Assembly: GCA_002803225.1 (NCBI GenBank)
Contig: NXFV01000154.1
Coordinates: forward strand, 1 to 64,000
DNA: 64,000 bases
Origin: Gamarada debralockiae
Lineage: Eukaryota > Ascomycota > Leotiomycetes > Helotiales > Hyphodiscaceae
Direction: 5' to 3'
Shown: positions 32,711 through 45,371 of the stretch, piece after piece
Position numbering within the stretch: the first letter of the stretch is position 1
Layout: each line of letters opens with the position of its first letter
The notes under the pieces: model-generated
Database searches by the model: none
The model's input: the letters and a program-made list of their open reading frames with translations, nothing else
Told to the model about the DNA's origin: nothing
Program-made: the position numbers and the translations under genes

Positions 32711-35042
32711 CCCGGTCACGGATATGACGAATATGATGCACTTCTGGAAGGATGAAACAAACAGGTGGCTTTTTTTTTGGCAACGGCAAGTCGTTGCAGT
32801 TCAGCAAAGTAAAACATAGGTTCTCAGGATTGCCAACTATGGACGCTGTCCGATCTGTCCGGACCTTGCGTGTCCTCTCAACTGTATAATTTGTCTTGCA
32901 TCCGCATCCGATCTTTATAAGCCTTGTAGTCCAGAATCTGCGCAAAGAAAGACCTGAAAGACCACCAAGTATGGTTCACACAGACTTGGCAGTGGTATCC
33001 AAACTTGAGAATCTGCAAAGAATGCTGCCTGTGTTCACAGTGGTAAAATTATGTTCCTCGCTTTGGTGAAGTTTTGCGAGGCTGTTTCGTTAATCTTCAG
33101 CTTCAGCTTCAATATACTCAAAGGCGCAGATTCTTCGAGAACACAAACTCTCTTGTTCCCCAGTTACAGGATCTCTTCTCGCATCATTTTAACGCTTTGA
33201 GCTCGAAAACACATTGAGTAAAAACCTTGAAGTTGCCCCAATGTCTGAATTAAACACAGGCCTCTTCACAAGGCCGCTCATCAGCCTGGATCTGTCAAAT
33301 TACGAACAGCCTTGCAACAGCTTCCAGAAGCTGTATTATGCCTGAATAATCCCAATTTCTCGACACGTACGCCTAGTTCTGAACTATAAGGAATTTTCAC
33401 AGCCGTACGTGAAGCTGGGAAAAACTGAAAAATCAAACTTCTCCATACAAGTCACAGCTTCCGAGACTGCACCAGAAGATGGACGAGTTTTGTCCTTTCT
33501 CCAAGCCCGAATTGAGATGATTTTGGCACGACAAAGTCTAAAGCCCAACCAGACTACAGAATCCGCAATTACTTGCGAGGCTTATATGTTGGTGGCACTT
33601 GACTGTTGGACTTGTTCCCTTGATTTAAACTCGCCGCCTTGAAAGCTCCCAATTTGCAACAAGGCGACCAAAATATCACAATCCAACTCCAACAATGCAA
33701 TGCTGTGTGCCGTGAAATGTTTTATTTTCAGCCTTGCCAAATTTATAATGTTCTGAACAGGAAACGGGCGCTTCGGTTTCCATGTCTCAGCAAGCGCCTT
33801 GCTAGGTAGCCATCAATGTGCCTCATTCTTGCTTCAGAACTGCGCCCATGGGATCCCTCTCGGATTCCGAAAAAGAAAACGAAGCTCATTCTTGGGAATT
33901 TTGAAGCAAGGCAAACATGACTGGGCGGCAGTGTCACAGTGATGATGCGTGACCAGAAACTTGGTCACATTGTTTGTTACACCAACGTGAGGCATTGAAG
34001 TTGGCTGAGTCAAGATTTGTGACGCAAGGGAAAAGTAGAAGGCTGGGAAGTTGGAAACCGCTGCATTCTCATGAAAGAGGCAGACGAGGCAGAGCAGCCT
34101 TCGCGCCCAGCCTCGCCCGGAGAATGTGAAGCTCAAATAACGATCGCGAGAAAACAGGGACTACTCACACATTAATATGCTCTGACTGGCTGCCTCGAGT
34201 TTTCGTTGTGACGAGGTGATGATAAGCGACGCCTGATGGTGGCCTTCAGAGTTGCTACGGCACCGTTAATTCGCTGACTGACGAGGCAAAATGCGAACCC
34301 CTACGCCAGGAGGGGCCGTCGCGATGAATGATTGGACCTGCCCACAAAAATGAGCGTAATCTTCCACTTTCGGTTCGGTTCGCAAATACTCACATGTGCA
34401 CATCAGTTCCCAGAAACACCCAGGTATCATCAACTTCATCTTATAATTAAAGCTACTTCTAAACATTGTGCCGGCCAAGGATATAATAGCCATGATTAAT
34501 CCTGAGGTCCAAGGGTACCCGAGTCGAAACCAGAGCTAACGTATTTGCTGGAGAGGATATGTTGGATAACCCTCGCAGTAAAGACATCTGCCAAGCGCAG
34601 AGCTTGGAGACGAATTAAATGTTGGACGACGATGCGCACCCAGGGTGTTATGCCTTTCCATCCTGTAAGAAAATTCGTGAATGGTGGTCTCGAGACTCTC
34701 GACCAACGTATATTTATTTTGCAAGTGTGTCGATGATCCAAGATGGCCATTCCCTCGCAAAAACATTTACAAGAAATCTCCTCACCACCACCAGTGACTC
34801 CAAGAACAGAACCAATGAAGAGCATCAAGCTGTGTACGTAGCGTCCGAAGGTTGAAAGTGTGGAGATCAAGCAGCCCACGCTCATTCGAGGAGCTGGGAT
34901 CGACATGCGGTTTGTCTTAATCTGCTCATGTTCAGTTACGCTCTTGGAGCGCACCGTATGGAATTGTCTATCTCTGTTGGAGTGGTCATGAGGTCTCCTT
35001 GCAGTCAATACTACCCTGGTCGCCATAGCCAGGAATTCATTG

Positions 35043-37989
35043 TCAAACATGCGGCGAAGGATCTGTTGGTGGAAAAGCTTCCTCATCGTCTTCTCCATCA
35101 GATGGGTAGTCATTGTTAGCAGACCTGTCAACTGCTGGCCAGGTCTCTTGTCTATCAATTGAGCTAGAACCGGTAGTGGTCGCCGAAGCAATTGATTCAA
35201 ATGTCGATGCTCTTGAGACGAGCTGTTCGACCCGAGAAGAGAATTCGGGTTTGGTATTGCTAAGTTTTCCGGAGTTATAGTTTAGGCCCGATTCAGCGCT
35301 CCTGGCAATGCGCACGGCGAGCCAGAGTGTTCTCTCCTTCCTTTGCGCTGTCATTGAGGCACGCTCGTGGTATTTCTCTTCCTCGTCGATCTTCTCATTG
35401 GTAAACCAATCATCAGGGAAGTAGTCCTCAGCCCACAGAAGACCGCGAAGAGCAAAGTCCTCAGGGAGAGGACGGACATCGTCCTTTTCTGGCGAGGGAA
35501 ACTTATCGTTTTCGATGGGACCGGTAGTTTCAAAGGATACCAGTAACGTATTTAGCATGATCGCAAGGAGGTCCCATGGGAACTCAGCTCGGAGTACGCT
35601 CATTGCGCCTGGATGACGAGACATCCGGTACATAAAGACGAGTGTTACGTGAATGAATGGTAGTACATTGGGGTCGCCAATACGTTGAAGAACGATTTCC
35701 AGAGTAGAGTTATTGAGACGCTGAGCATTCTTGAAGGAAAGAGAAGAGTCGTCTGGTGATGCTCCCTCCATCTGCACATCCCCATCGTCTTTGGCAGAAG
35801 AAATAGCACGCATTAGTACGTTGTCCTTTGATGCGAAGCCTAGCATGGCAACGCTATTTGCTACAGCAATGTGATAGCCTTGTTCCATGAATTTGCGAGT
35901 GACCCTGCCAATTTGATTGTCAAGTAAGCCTAGAAATTCGTTGACCGCGGGTTCAAAACGCTGTTGCATCTCCTTGTTCGTAAAGAGCAAACCATGCGCC
36001 TTGACGAACGCTGTGTCAAGAGGTGGCAGTCTGTATTGACCTTGGCCATTGTCTGCGTTTAGGACCGGATCGAAGAGTGTGAGAATCGATTCGCGAGCAG
36101 ACGTAAAGGGGACTGCAACACAAAGCGATTTGGAGTAATAGAAAAGTTGTTGGAGTGCGTTTGGTCTTGCAAGGATAGCGAGGTGATGGTAGAGCCTTCC
36201 AGTAGTAGGAGCTTTGTCTGATGCTTTTGAGTACCAATGACGTGCTACACCAGTCCAAACTTCCCTGTCTCGAATATCATCGTCTTCGATAGCCATCCGG
36301 TAACGACCAAGGTCGCCTAAACACTCAATCCACGTATCCTCGAACGCTGGAACTGTTTCGTATAACAGAGCCATCATCGAATATGCCAGATAGATAAAGG
36401 CAAGCATATGATCTAAGGAGGCTGGAAGACGATGTCGGAGAAGTTCGAGAAAGGAATGAATACCGTGTCTCCACATTCTGGCAGGCATAGCGTACTTGGA
36501 CGCAAGTCGGCGTAAAGCTGGACTAGCTGAAGGATGTTGAGATGCAAGGAAGAAATCATGGTGCTCGTGTAATAAAGTGCGGTGAAGAGCAATTAAGGCC
36601 TGCCACTGCTCGTTGTTGAGCTTCGGCTGAGCACCAGGGTCTGCCGATGCGAGCGTGGCTTGCTTGTTGTCAACCTCAATACACTTGGCCTCGACCATGA
36701 CCAAGCCTGCATAAACTAATCGTGAAGTTAGAACCGCCTAATAGGGGATGAAAGGGAGAGTCGCGCAAAGTTTCTTGACTTGCTCCAATTTCGAGAGATA
36801 TTCACGAAAGTAGAACACAGGAAGTAGGACAGAAAAGGAAAAGATTGCTCCGAGAACGACTTACTTCCTTTGACCTCTGCAACAAGTTGTTCCTGAGATA
36901 TTGGTCTTGTTTCTGGCTGTAAAACGATGTCATATGCCTCATCTTTCGGCTGACTTTGGGAACTCTGATTTGATGGTCTACCGAAAATTGCAGAGGGGGT
37001 GGGGTTTGGACTCTGAGGCCCAGTCTGCCTCGACCCACTTGTGGCTTGCTGGGGTGACTGGTATGGCTTTCTAGATTTAGGTTGCAGTGCCTGATTTCTT
37101 GACTTTTGGGTTTGAATAGACGCGATATTACTTGGGTCGAACGACGACCGCGTTAAAGGTGAATCCTGATCGGGTGTCCAAAGAGTTTTCTTCCCTACGT
37201 GTGGCCTCTGTGTGTTCTCGTCGAAGGTTCCCGGTTGCCGCATTTCCGTCTCTGAGGTTGAACCATAAGGAGCAGAGGTAGGACGAGCTTTTGATCGTCG
37301 AGGAGGCGGTGACTCCGAGTCTCGGAAAGGTAATGGAGACGCTGAGCCCGCCGATATCCCGTCTCCTATTGCAGCCCGCTTTCTTGGTTGTTCACCTTGA
37401 TTGTCGTCTGATATGTCTCTCATGGGAACGTCCTCGCTATCCTGTTGAGTGCCACCTAAGTTTAGTGTTTTTAACTCTGATAATGATCTCGATGGAGGGA
37501 CCTGGTTTGACAAAGGTCTCTTTTGAGCAGGCGATGGTTCGGGCCCAGCCGTGGAGGCTTCGTTATATGTAGGTTTTCGAGAGTCTTCCTTTGTCGGCCT
37601 AGAAGTGTCACTTATCAGCCTCATGTACTTCTATTGAGTAAACCGTCAAGGCAGCCTTGTGACGAGTCACCGGCCCGCCCCTCCGCAAGGCTGCACTGCA
37701 GCAGGGCGTAGCCATCTTGGAACCTTATGGATAGTATGGCTGACCTTTTCAGCCCCGATTCAGCTTCAAATCTCGATCTAAAGCCCTCCAACTCCTCATC
37801 CCCGGGAAGCTTGTCGCGATGCGTGTCGGTCGCATGTTTCCATAGCTCTTCCGAGGTGTTGAATATCCTTCGATCCAAACAGTAAAGGCACGCAAACGCC
37901 TGCGTCGTCTTGGCACTGCTTCTTTGATGTTTTATCCACCCATCGTGTATATTTCGTGATGAGGTTTGTTGTTGTTGTTGCTTCTCCAT
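35043..37989 (-). CDS. EST1-type DNA/RNA-binding domain protein with N-terminal zinc-finger-like motif
   Basis: Three exons are inferred. Exon 1 starts at ATG 37989 after a short MEKQQQQQ tract and holds a C2H2-like motif (CLYCLDRRIFNTSEELWKHATDTH). Exon 2 (from about 37600 to 36865) is a disordered Ser/Pro/Gln-rich linker ending QLVAEVKG. The 149-bp intron 36864-36716 joins it in frame to IYAGLVMVEAKCIEVDNKQ, and exon 3 runs to TGA at 35043. Exon 3 carries the Est1-type domain (GRLYHHLAILARPNALQQLFYYSKSL ... LTLFDP), the fold shared by EST1/SMG5-7 proteins of telomerase recruitment and nonsense-mediated decay. The exon 1/2 junction is uncertain: a GTCAGC or GTTCCA donor and the CTTCTAG acceptor near 37590 are the best options. 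No PIN nuclease domain follows. Nuclear or mRNP location is likely. Confidence 0.82.
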
Positions 37990-39627
37990 ATCTGTATTTC
38001 TAGTCGTTAGTTGGGAAATCTGCCATAAAGTGTAGGAACCTTACCGGGGATAGCTAAGGGCGCCTGAGACCACGTTGAATTGATCGGTGAGAGTGTGATT
38101 GGTTTACTTGACGGATTGCAACAGTAACGACACAAAAGCAGCGCTCAATTTTCTAAAGAAAATTGACTTCGGGGAGAGAAGGCCGTGGTAGATATATTCC
38201 ATCCTGGAGGGCGGGCGACGCTCTACTATGTGGGATTTGGTGGTGCGCAGAAATGCGAACCGCCTTGAGCCGCACAAGGCAACTGCAACCTGAAATCACA
38301 AAAACAGCGGGTAGGTCATGTTGCATTCTCTCACCGAGCTGAGAGCCTCGTTTCTTTCATCGATATATTTCAACGTGCTCAAAGAGAAAAATAGATTTAG
38401 ATCGATACACGTATGCGACGATGAGTCGCATGAGTCGCCCCAAGATGTGGTCAGGTTCCCAGAAATCCCGAAGTGTACGACGCCGTGTGTTGGGCACTCA
38501 AATTAGATTTCGTCGCCCAGAGCCAGAGGGAGGGGCAGGCTTTTGCCAGTCGTGCTGACGGCTTCCTTTATGCGAACAGTGAGGCAGATGTTGTAACCCC
38601 CGGCAGACGAGAACGGGAGTACTAATCCTTACAATAAACAATATGATAATACCTCACCGGATGAATGGCGAAATATTGCTACTAATGCAAGCCCTCATGA
38701 AATAATACCCAGATCGGGGAACTTGAGGCTGATTTGGTGCGTTGAATGCCTTTGGGGGCGCAACTGAATTGCGACCAACTATATCTTGGAAAACCCCTCT
38801 CCCATTTTCTCATCTCAGCCTTCTCTACATATTGAATTACACTGAGACTCATCGAGAGCCTCACGATTGCTCTTGGTATCAAACCGTCTGACTTAAAGAC
38901 GCCCAGTTACTGATTAACGTCCCAATGGTTTGTCTGCAACTTAAGAAGCTCAATGCGCAGTTGGGGGTCGCAGGATGAGCACAGCCAGCCCCAGGAAAAG
39001 ACCAGCGTATAAGGCGACCCCGGATTATACGAGGAAGGGCTCAACGAGTTCGAAAACTTCGGGGTCAACCGAAGGGTTACAGAAAGAGTATTCAGCTTGT
39101 CTCACGGTCGAGGCCTCATTGGAAGGGTCACAGTCTTGCCAGGACTCAGCTGGCGTAGGTAGACAATCTATGTCACGAGATAACCCCTTTTCTCGATGTC
39201 CTATTCTGGAAAATCCCCCTTCAAAGTTCCTGGAGTAGTTTGAAATGGTTTTCTGATATAAAAATCAGTGCTTACATAGTTTACAGTTGCTGGACGTTGC
39301 GATTGAGTCCTTTACTTTCAATGAAGGGGTGCAAGCTTCGCTAGCAGCCACCAATCCAGCAGGAGCCATGCCCTGCGGGTGAGACTTCAGGACTCTCGGT
39401 TTGTTTCCAAATCATAGCGGCCTCTGGAATCATACGTTATTCTGCGTCTCAGTGATCCTTCGGCCAGAGCATCACTCACGGTGTGGGTTTGCGACACGAG
39501 ATTATTTTGGTGCTGAATCTTCACGCAAGAACGCTTCGTTTTAAGGTACCAGTAACCTGGACCCTTCACACTCTGGGCCTCATTTTAGATATCAATTCCG
39601 CATAATTTGCACAGAATTTGAGTCACG

Positions 39628-39894
39628 CCCTGGATAATTCTCACCAAAGCTTTTCCACGGCGCGAATCACGATGCGTCTCATCAGACTATCCAATCTGCT
39701 ACTGTCTTTCCCCGTCCAATCCGGCAGCTCAACCCGCTGAGGCGGACGATATTCCATGTTCTTGGCCAAGCTGCAGTATCTGTACATCCATACACCCCAA
39801 ATAGGCCCCAAAAGGTGCCGGGAAGCTCAAGGCAACTGAGGCTATCCATTCTACTGCGACAACACACTTTCTCAACCCCAGCAGCTTCTAAATT
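39628..39894 (+). repeat. Dispersed repeat R1, copy 2
   Basis: 267 bp, the partner of 29718-29996 in direct orientation, 9.9 kb away. Compared with copy 1 it has small deletions (for example in the CCCAGCAGCTCATCCCC segment) and scattered substitutions. Confidence 0.92.
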
Positions 39895-41005
39895 GAAGCC
39901 ATCCAGGTATGTTCGCGACATACCTCTTCACGACGACGCCCGAAGGCATCTGATCGTGTCCATGGAGCCTTTTCGGGCCTTCAGGTGCTTTAACTTCATT
40001 TCTGGCCTATTGCAGATTCTGCAAGGCGACGCATACCACTCATTTACTGCGCTTACGCTCATTCGGGTGGTCCACCCATCCGGGATCCGTCACGAGAGTC
40101 ATCTCTAGCCACTAGTGGGTTAAATATAGGTAAGTTTATGAGACGAATCGATTGGAGCGACCCAATAGGCTGTCATTATTTAGTATTTCTTATTTCTACG
40201 TCCCTTTCGCCCATTAAAGCCCAAATATGGTAAAAACGCTGTATAGGTGCCTAAGTTTTCAGAATATGCTCAGTCATGCCAGGGAGGCCCCTGAAAAGCG
40301 CAGATTCTCACTACGTGTCGGAAGTATTTCTTCCAAACTCTACCACACCTTGACCCTTCTTCCCTTACAACGTCCGTTAAGAACCCCATCAAACATGCCT
40401 TTTCTTTTCTGCCAGCTCAGCAGTCTGCTGAATCTCTGCCACGATTGAAGGAGTCCATCGCAAGGCAAAATGTACTTGCTTGTTTTCTCTGAAACGCGGG
40501 GTCTCTCAAGACTGCCGAATAAACTTCGCAGTGATTTGAGTGCTGCAAACAACCCCTTCAAAGTTTCCTTTCGCCAGCTCAGCATCCCCTAGTTCGGGAG
40601 AAAGACATCTGTGCGAATAAAGTTGGGAATATGGTGGTCTTATCCATTACTAGTTTCAGTCCGGGAGAGCAGCAGATGGGTGCGGGGGATTACGATGATC
40701 CTATAGCTTTTATGAAGCACTAATTTGAAATTATGTTCTCTCCCCTTCCTCCCATCCAAATCTGCTCCATGGACTTGGAAACCAGAAAACGAGCGCCACA
40801 TTGGATCGGGGTTAATGCTAGTGCTACGGTCATTGCGACGTGGCTCAAGACGTTGGTAAGCTCTAAATGCCTCTGAATTTCACTGGATTCAGCTGTGTCT
40901 CATAGGCTCAATTCTATTTCCCTTCAACAGCACCTCGTGTCACTTACTAGAATCAGTCACCGTTTGTTTCATCCTTCCCGAAGTGCATCATTTCGTCAAT
41001 GCCCT

Positions 41006-41053
41006 GGCGCCCCTGAGCGAAGTGCCGCGTGGGGAACATCAACCTTACGAGTT
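41006..41053 (+). repeat. Dispersed repeat R2, copy 2
   Basis: 48 bp matching the reverse complement of 32663-32710 with a single difference. The flanks diverge at once, so only a short core is shared. Confidence 0.85.
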
Positions 41054-44000
41054 TTTGGTGCTGCTGACAACGGCAATTAGCTTGTACCGTGTCGTTAGAT
41101 CAGCTTGTACAAGGTAAAGTATCACGGGTAGCGTCTCACTCTGATCTCATCTCTCGTTTGACATTGAATGCCCTCATCGAGCCATCACAGGCTCCAAATA
41201 CGAAAGCAATCGGTGAATGCAAACGAGTTGCCGACACGTGGAGCCGCGATGTAGTTACCAAACCTCGGATATCATAAAGATGTCTGCAGCTCGGGCAGCT
41301 GCTTTAGCGGCCAGTCTTCATACCTAAGGGGAACCTCGGACACCTCCGATGTTTGTCACCTTCTTCATCTCCTTTTTTTCACAAGATTCTCTTCAATGTC
41401 AGTTTGAAACTGCTTGCCTAGCTGCAGGCAAATTCCCCATCAGTTCATAACATCCCTGAAAAATTCTGTTGAGAACCCGACTTTCGGCTTAAAATCGGGT
41501 CGCGTATCCTGGCGGAATAACATAAAGTAACCAACCCTACTCGGGAATGTGGAGCCAAAAGGGAGAGACTCCTTTTACCCAGCTTTTTGCTTATTGCACG
41601 AGATTTCCTTCTTATTAATTTCTACCCATTCGGTGGAATTTTCGGTAAGTTGGCGGGCCGAACGCGCTGAATTTTATGTACGCTGTTTGTGACCAACCGA
41701 GCCAACGCAATCGCCGGATGCTCAGCCACGAGCGTCGTGGACTTTCGGCCTGATATAGAATTGATTTTCAGGCGAGCAAGGACAAACTCTTGTTTCTGTT
41801 CAGCTTGCGTGGTAATCTCTAATTTAATTCTTGAGGGCAGGTTTTGGATTTTGCACAGTTTAAGAACGTTTGAGCAGAGTGGTAACGGGGGGTGGCGTGG
41901 TGGCGAATCAGGAGGTTACGGTACCCGAGTTTTTTTGCTAAGCGAAGAATTCCCGCCCCCCTTCCTTCGGAGGGGTGGGATGGAAGATCGGAGCGCCTCT
42001 GGCCCTTAGATCCTTCCAGAAGAGGATGGTTAATTGACTGCATAATCTGTTCATCATGAGGTGACTAGCTCAAATACGATCTTATATTACACCGCCTCTC
42101 GTCTATTCGCTTAAGGAACCTACACGATTATAGACCTCATCAGTGGCAACGGTCCCTATTGGAGTCCCAAGCCCTTCTTCTCTTCGGTGCGAAGTCCGTG
42201 GAAGCCACCCAGTGGGGACGTCAGCGCTGCTTCCTGGCCTGAACGTCCTGTTTCTCTCGGCCCCGATGCCCAATGTAGCCATTTAGACGATCCCGTTAAA
42301 GACATTACATTCACCTTTCTTGCCTTCTCGTGGCATCATATGTCCCTCACCAGCCACGCTAGCTTCCATGTAAGGTTCGTGTGAGTCGTCTCGCCCCACA
42401 CCGCTGGTCTCGACGCTGTCATAGTCGAAGTTAGTCTGGTTGCCTCGTCCGGTGCTTCAGTGTCGTTCCATCTCTAGCTGCTTTTGAAACCCCATCTTTC
42501 CAGCTCAACTTCACCGCTGCCTGGCGGTGGCCATAACGTTTGATCTTAGTCCGCCAAGGATCTTGCTTTCTTGTGTTGCAAAAAGCAAAAGTGAAGCGAG
42601 GGAGCCCAAGTACCACCTCATCAGGTTGCGGTGAGAGCACCATTTTCAGGGCGACCTCAGATGCCTTTCGCAAGATGCAACATCGATTGGAATATTCCAT
42701 AGTCGGTGAGCGCCTGTTGGAGAAGGCGAGGATGTCTTGTGTCGCGTCATGGCTGGAGAAATGTTGATGGTTGGGTGACAGGCTTAGATCCTTCGATCGC
42801 GAGACGTCAGATAAGTCAGGGATTACTGACCAGTGAATTGGAGGAAGTGACCAGCACGGTATGGGTTTGACTCGCGACCGACATGAAGAACTCGGTGTGA
42901 ATGTCTGGTCTCTGTCCTCGTCTTCGCCAGGCGTTAACGCGAGAACAGACTCTTGGACGAGGTGTGCCATGTGTGGCTATCAGTCACTGCTTGACGAGAA
43001 TGCAGCTGTGACCTAGCAGTCCCGCCGTGGTGTGGCAAGATCGGATTTGTTGAGACTGAAGGGTGTGACCTAGTGCGATAAGGCGATGCGGCTTGAACTT
43101 GAGCAACATCAATACTATCATGAGGGACAACGAACACAACCTCCGGCGGTTATTTCCCACCACATGTAACGAGGGGCCTTGCAGGCATCAGTTCACCCGC
43201 TTACTGGCTGCCATGTTTCGAAAATGAGAACTGACAGAATCATTAGGCACTGAGAATACGAACAGCTTTTAGACGACACTGAAAACTTAGAGATATTAGA
43301 GATATCGGCATTCTCAAGAGAACAATTTAGAAAGAATGACAACGTAGAATGAAAATAGTGTTTGGAAAGAATCGGAAGGCCGTTATGCGGGAAGATGCGA
43401 CCTCGCGCGGGTGGCAAGGCTGGCCATTCAGCATCGACGATCAGACGTGATCAGAAAGGAAGTACTGCATAGAAACACAACATATCTCCTTGGTCATACA
43501 GCTTCTGCAAGTTATCGTCTCCGAATTATGCACTCTGCAGCGCTCCGGCAGAAGCGTTTCTTCGTGTGCGGCAAGGATACTTCCGTTGTAGTACAGCGGC
43601 TCTTGGTATTCCCACATGTGCTCCTTCAACGATATATATAAGGTATTGTTCGCTGAAACCATTTTTCGTTGAGAGACGGGGCATATGGTCTCATTGGTCT
43701 GACAACAACCCCTTGTGGCATCTGCGAAGCCTTGGATTCTCCCTCCAGTCATTTATGCAGTGAACCAGCGTAATCACAACGTGCCGGGAATACAACGACA
43801 TTGTACAACAGGAGGTTTCCGTGTAGTTACCTATCTCACAGATTCAATCCAGAATTCCACACTACGGGTGCGTGCGCCCGATGCAAACCGTTGAACTTGG
43901 AACCATCTCAGCTTTGACGACAATTTTACACGTATCAATCATCAGCATCGATTCGCATTTCACTCGAGAGGAAGAAGGACCGATGGCTTGACGCTCCATA

Positions 44001-45371
44001 TGAGGCAAAATCCCACTGCAGAAACGTAGCCATTGAAGATTGGTCGTGGGAAGGTAATACAAATTGCGTCATCAGCCCCGCGGAGCAACGTCTGGAGAAT
44101 GCTCAACGTATCAAGTTTGCGGAGGCTTAGTACTACAGTATAATGCACCATGTTCTATCATCCAACAGTTTAAACCAAACGTGACACAGAACTGAATCTC
44201 GTGAAGATTCTGGTAGCTGACTTATAATGTCTGCAACTTTGCAGTGACGAGATGTCAGCTGAGAGAACAGCTTGGGGAACGTTGCACCAAATCTCCAGTA
44301 TAATTGAAGATACTCAGACTTTGTTTGCTTCAAGTTCTTCACTGAAGAATCGGGATTTCGTTTTCTCTCCAGCCCGAACTTTAGCACAATCTCTGCGCAT
44401 CTCAGCCTTGTCACCTCAAGAGAATGGTGAAGCAGCTCTTCTGCGCTGCGATATATTCTGGAAGCGGAAGAGCAATATATAGGGCACTGGTTGGGAGAAA
44501 TATGTTCCCATCGGCATCTCGCCTTGCTGTTTTCTTCAGAGTGTTCTGATACAAAGTGGCGTGAGCAGAATAATGTTACCGATAGGGACGAGACAAATTT
44601 TAGTTTACAGAGTGGGTGCGGGTTATATTTACCCCACTCGGCCGCCCCTATCCGTTTTAGGTATCAGCATGGAAGGACGCATGGAATATTTCAGGTCTGA
44701 AATCTTCACCGAGATCAATGCTCTTCAATTCTGCATTTTGCCTTCCAATCTACAATTACAAATACAAAGGTTTTCACTTGAAAATCTTCGAATAATGCCC
44801 TCTCAAACTTCCTACCTTCATTCTCAAGGTATCAGAGATGTCAACTGTCAGCCCGTCAGCAAATCTACTTTTCTGTTTCGGGAATAGTTTCCACGGCTTC
44901 CGCAATGTCTCATCTCAAGTCGTCGATCTCATCAACTGCCTATCTTCCTCCTTGCACTCTCCACCTACCCTTCTTCAAGGCCAGACTGAGGGTAGCTACC
45001 TTGCACGAAGTCATAACGCAATTCTCGCCAATTCTTTTCTTATCGATCTTGCGGATGTGGAGTAACTCTTCTGGATTGGTCTCCTGTCCATTTCACGGCT
45101 TTCATATGTCATTACCATTTCTGGTCGTATGCGGAGGCCTTGCGATATGCTGCTTGGTTCTTAGTGACTAGTAGCTATCACAATGTTGGGTAAGATAACG
45201 AGCTTGAGTTTGAAGATGCTAAATCTTCTCGGGAAGTTCTTCGGTCGTCACGATCCTGGGGAAGTCGTTATAAAGGAGTCAAAGTCACTATGTGGCATCA
45301 ATGGGGATTAGCAGCTACGACAGAGTCCTACGTTGAGAAAGCAAGAAGATACTTCCAGGCACTGGACTGTC

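Larger units (their letters stand above)
26931..35042. other. Gene-poor tract with dispersed repeats
   Basis: About 8.1 kb without a supportable intact gene. Reading frames are short and lack domains, and no transposase, reverse transcriptase or integrase motifs were seen. It contains one member each of two dispersed repeat pairs (29718-29996 and 32663-32710) and a relic membrane-protein fragment (31795-31984). It may be old, eroded repeat-derived DNA. Confidence 0.5.
37990..45371. other. Gene-poor tract, 7.4 kb
   Basis: No supportable gene is seen. The first few hundred bases are the EST1-like promoter. The rest has only short frames (up to 179 codons at 42431-42970, minus strand, no domain and biased composition). 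It holds the second copies of repeats R1 (39628-39894) and R2 (41006-41053). No transposon proteins were recognised. Confidence 0.5.

Noticed and set aside
26931..35042. LTR retrotransposon, transposase or tRNA/rRNA gene
   Set aside because: I looked for reverse transcriptase, integrase and DDE motifs and for tRNA B-box-like words in this gene-poor tract and saw none convincing. A tRNAscan/RepeatModeler run would be decisive.
34496..35200. 234-codon minus-strand frame at the 3' end of the EST1-like gene
   Set aside because: It partly overlaps the real EST1-like exon in another frame, has no domain and has no plausible start context. Treated as chance.
41468..41505. Inverted repeat ACCCGA ... 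TCGGGT near 41.48 kb
   Set aside because: Arms of only 6 bp with a 14-bp loop. This is expected by chance and nothing adjacent gives it meaning.
42431..42970. 179-codon minus-strand frame
   Set aside because: No recognisable domain, odd composition, and no supporting splice or start signals. It may be random in a gene-poor tract.
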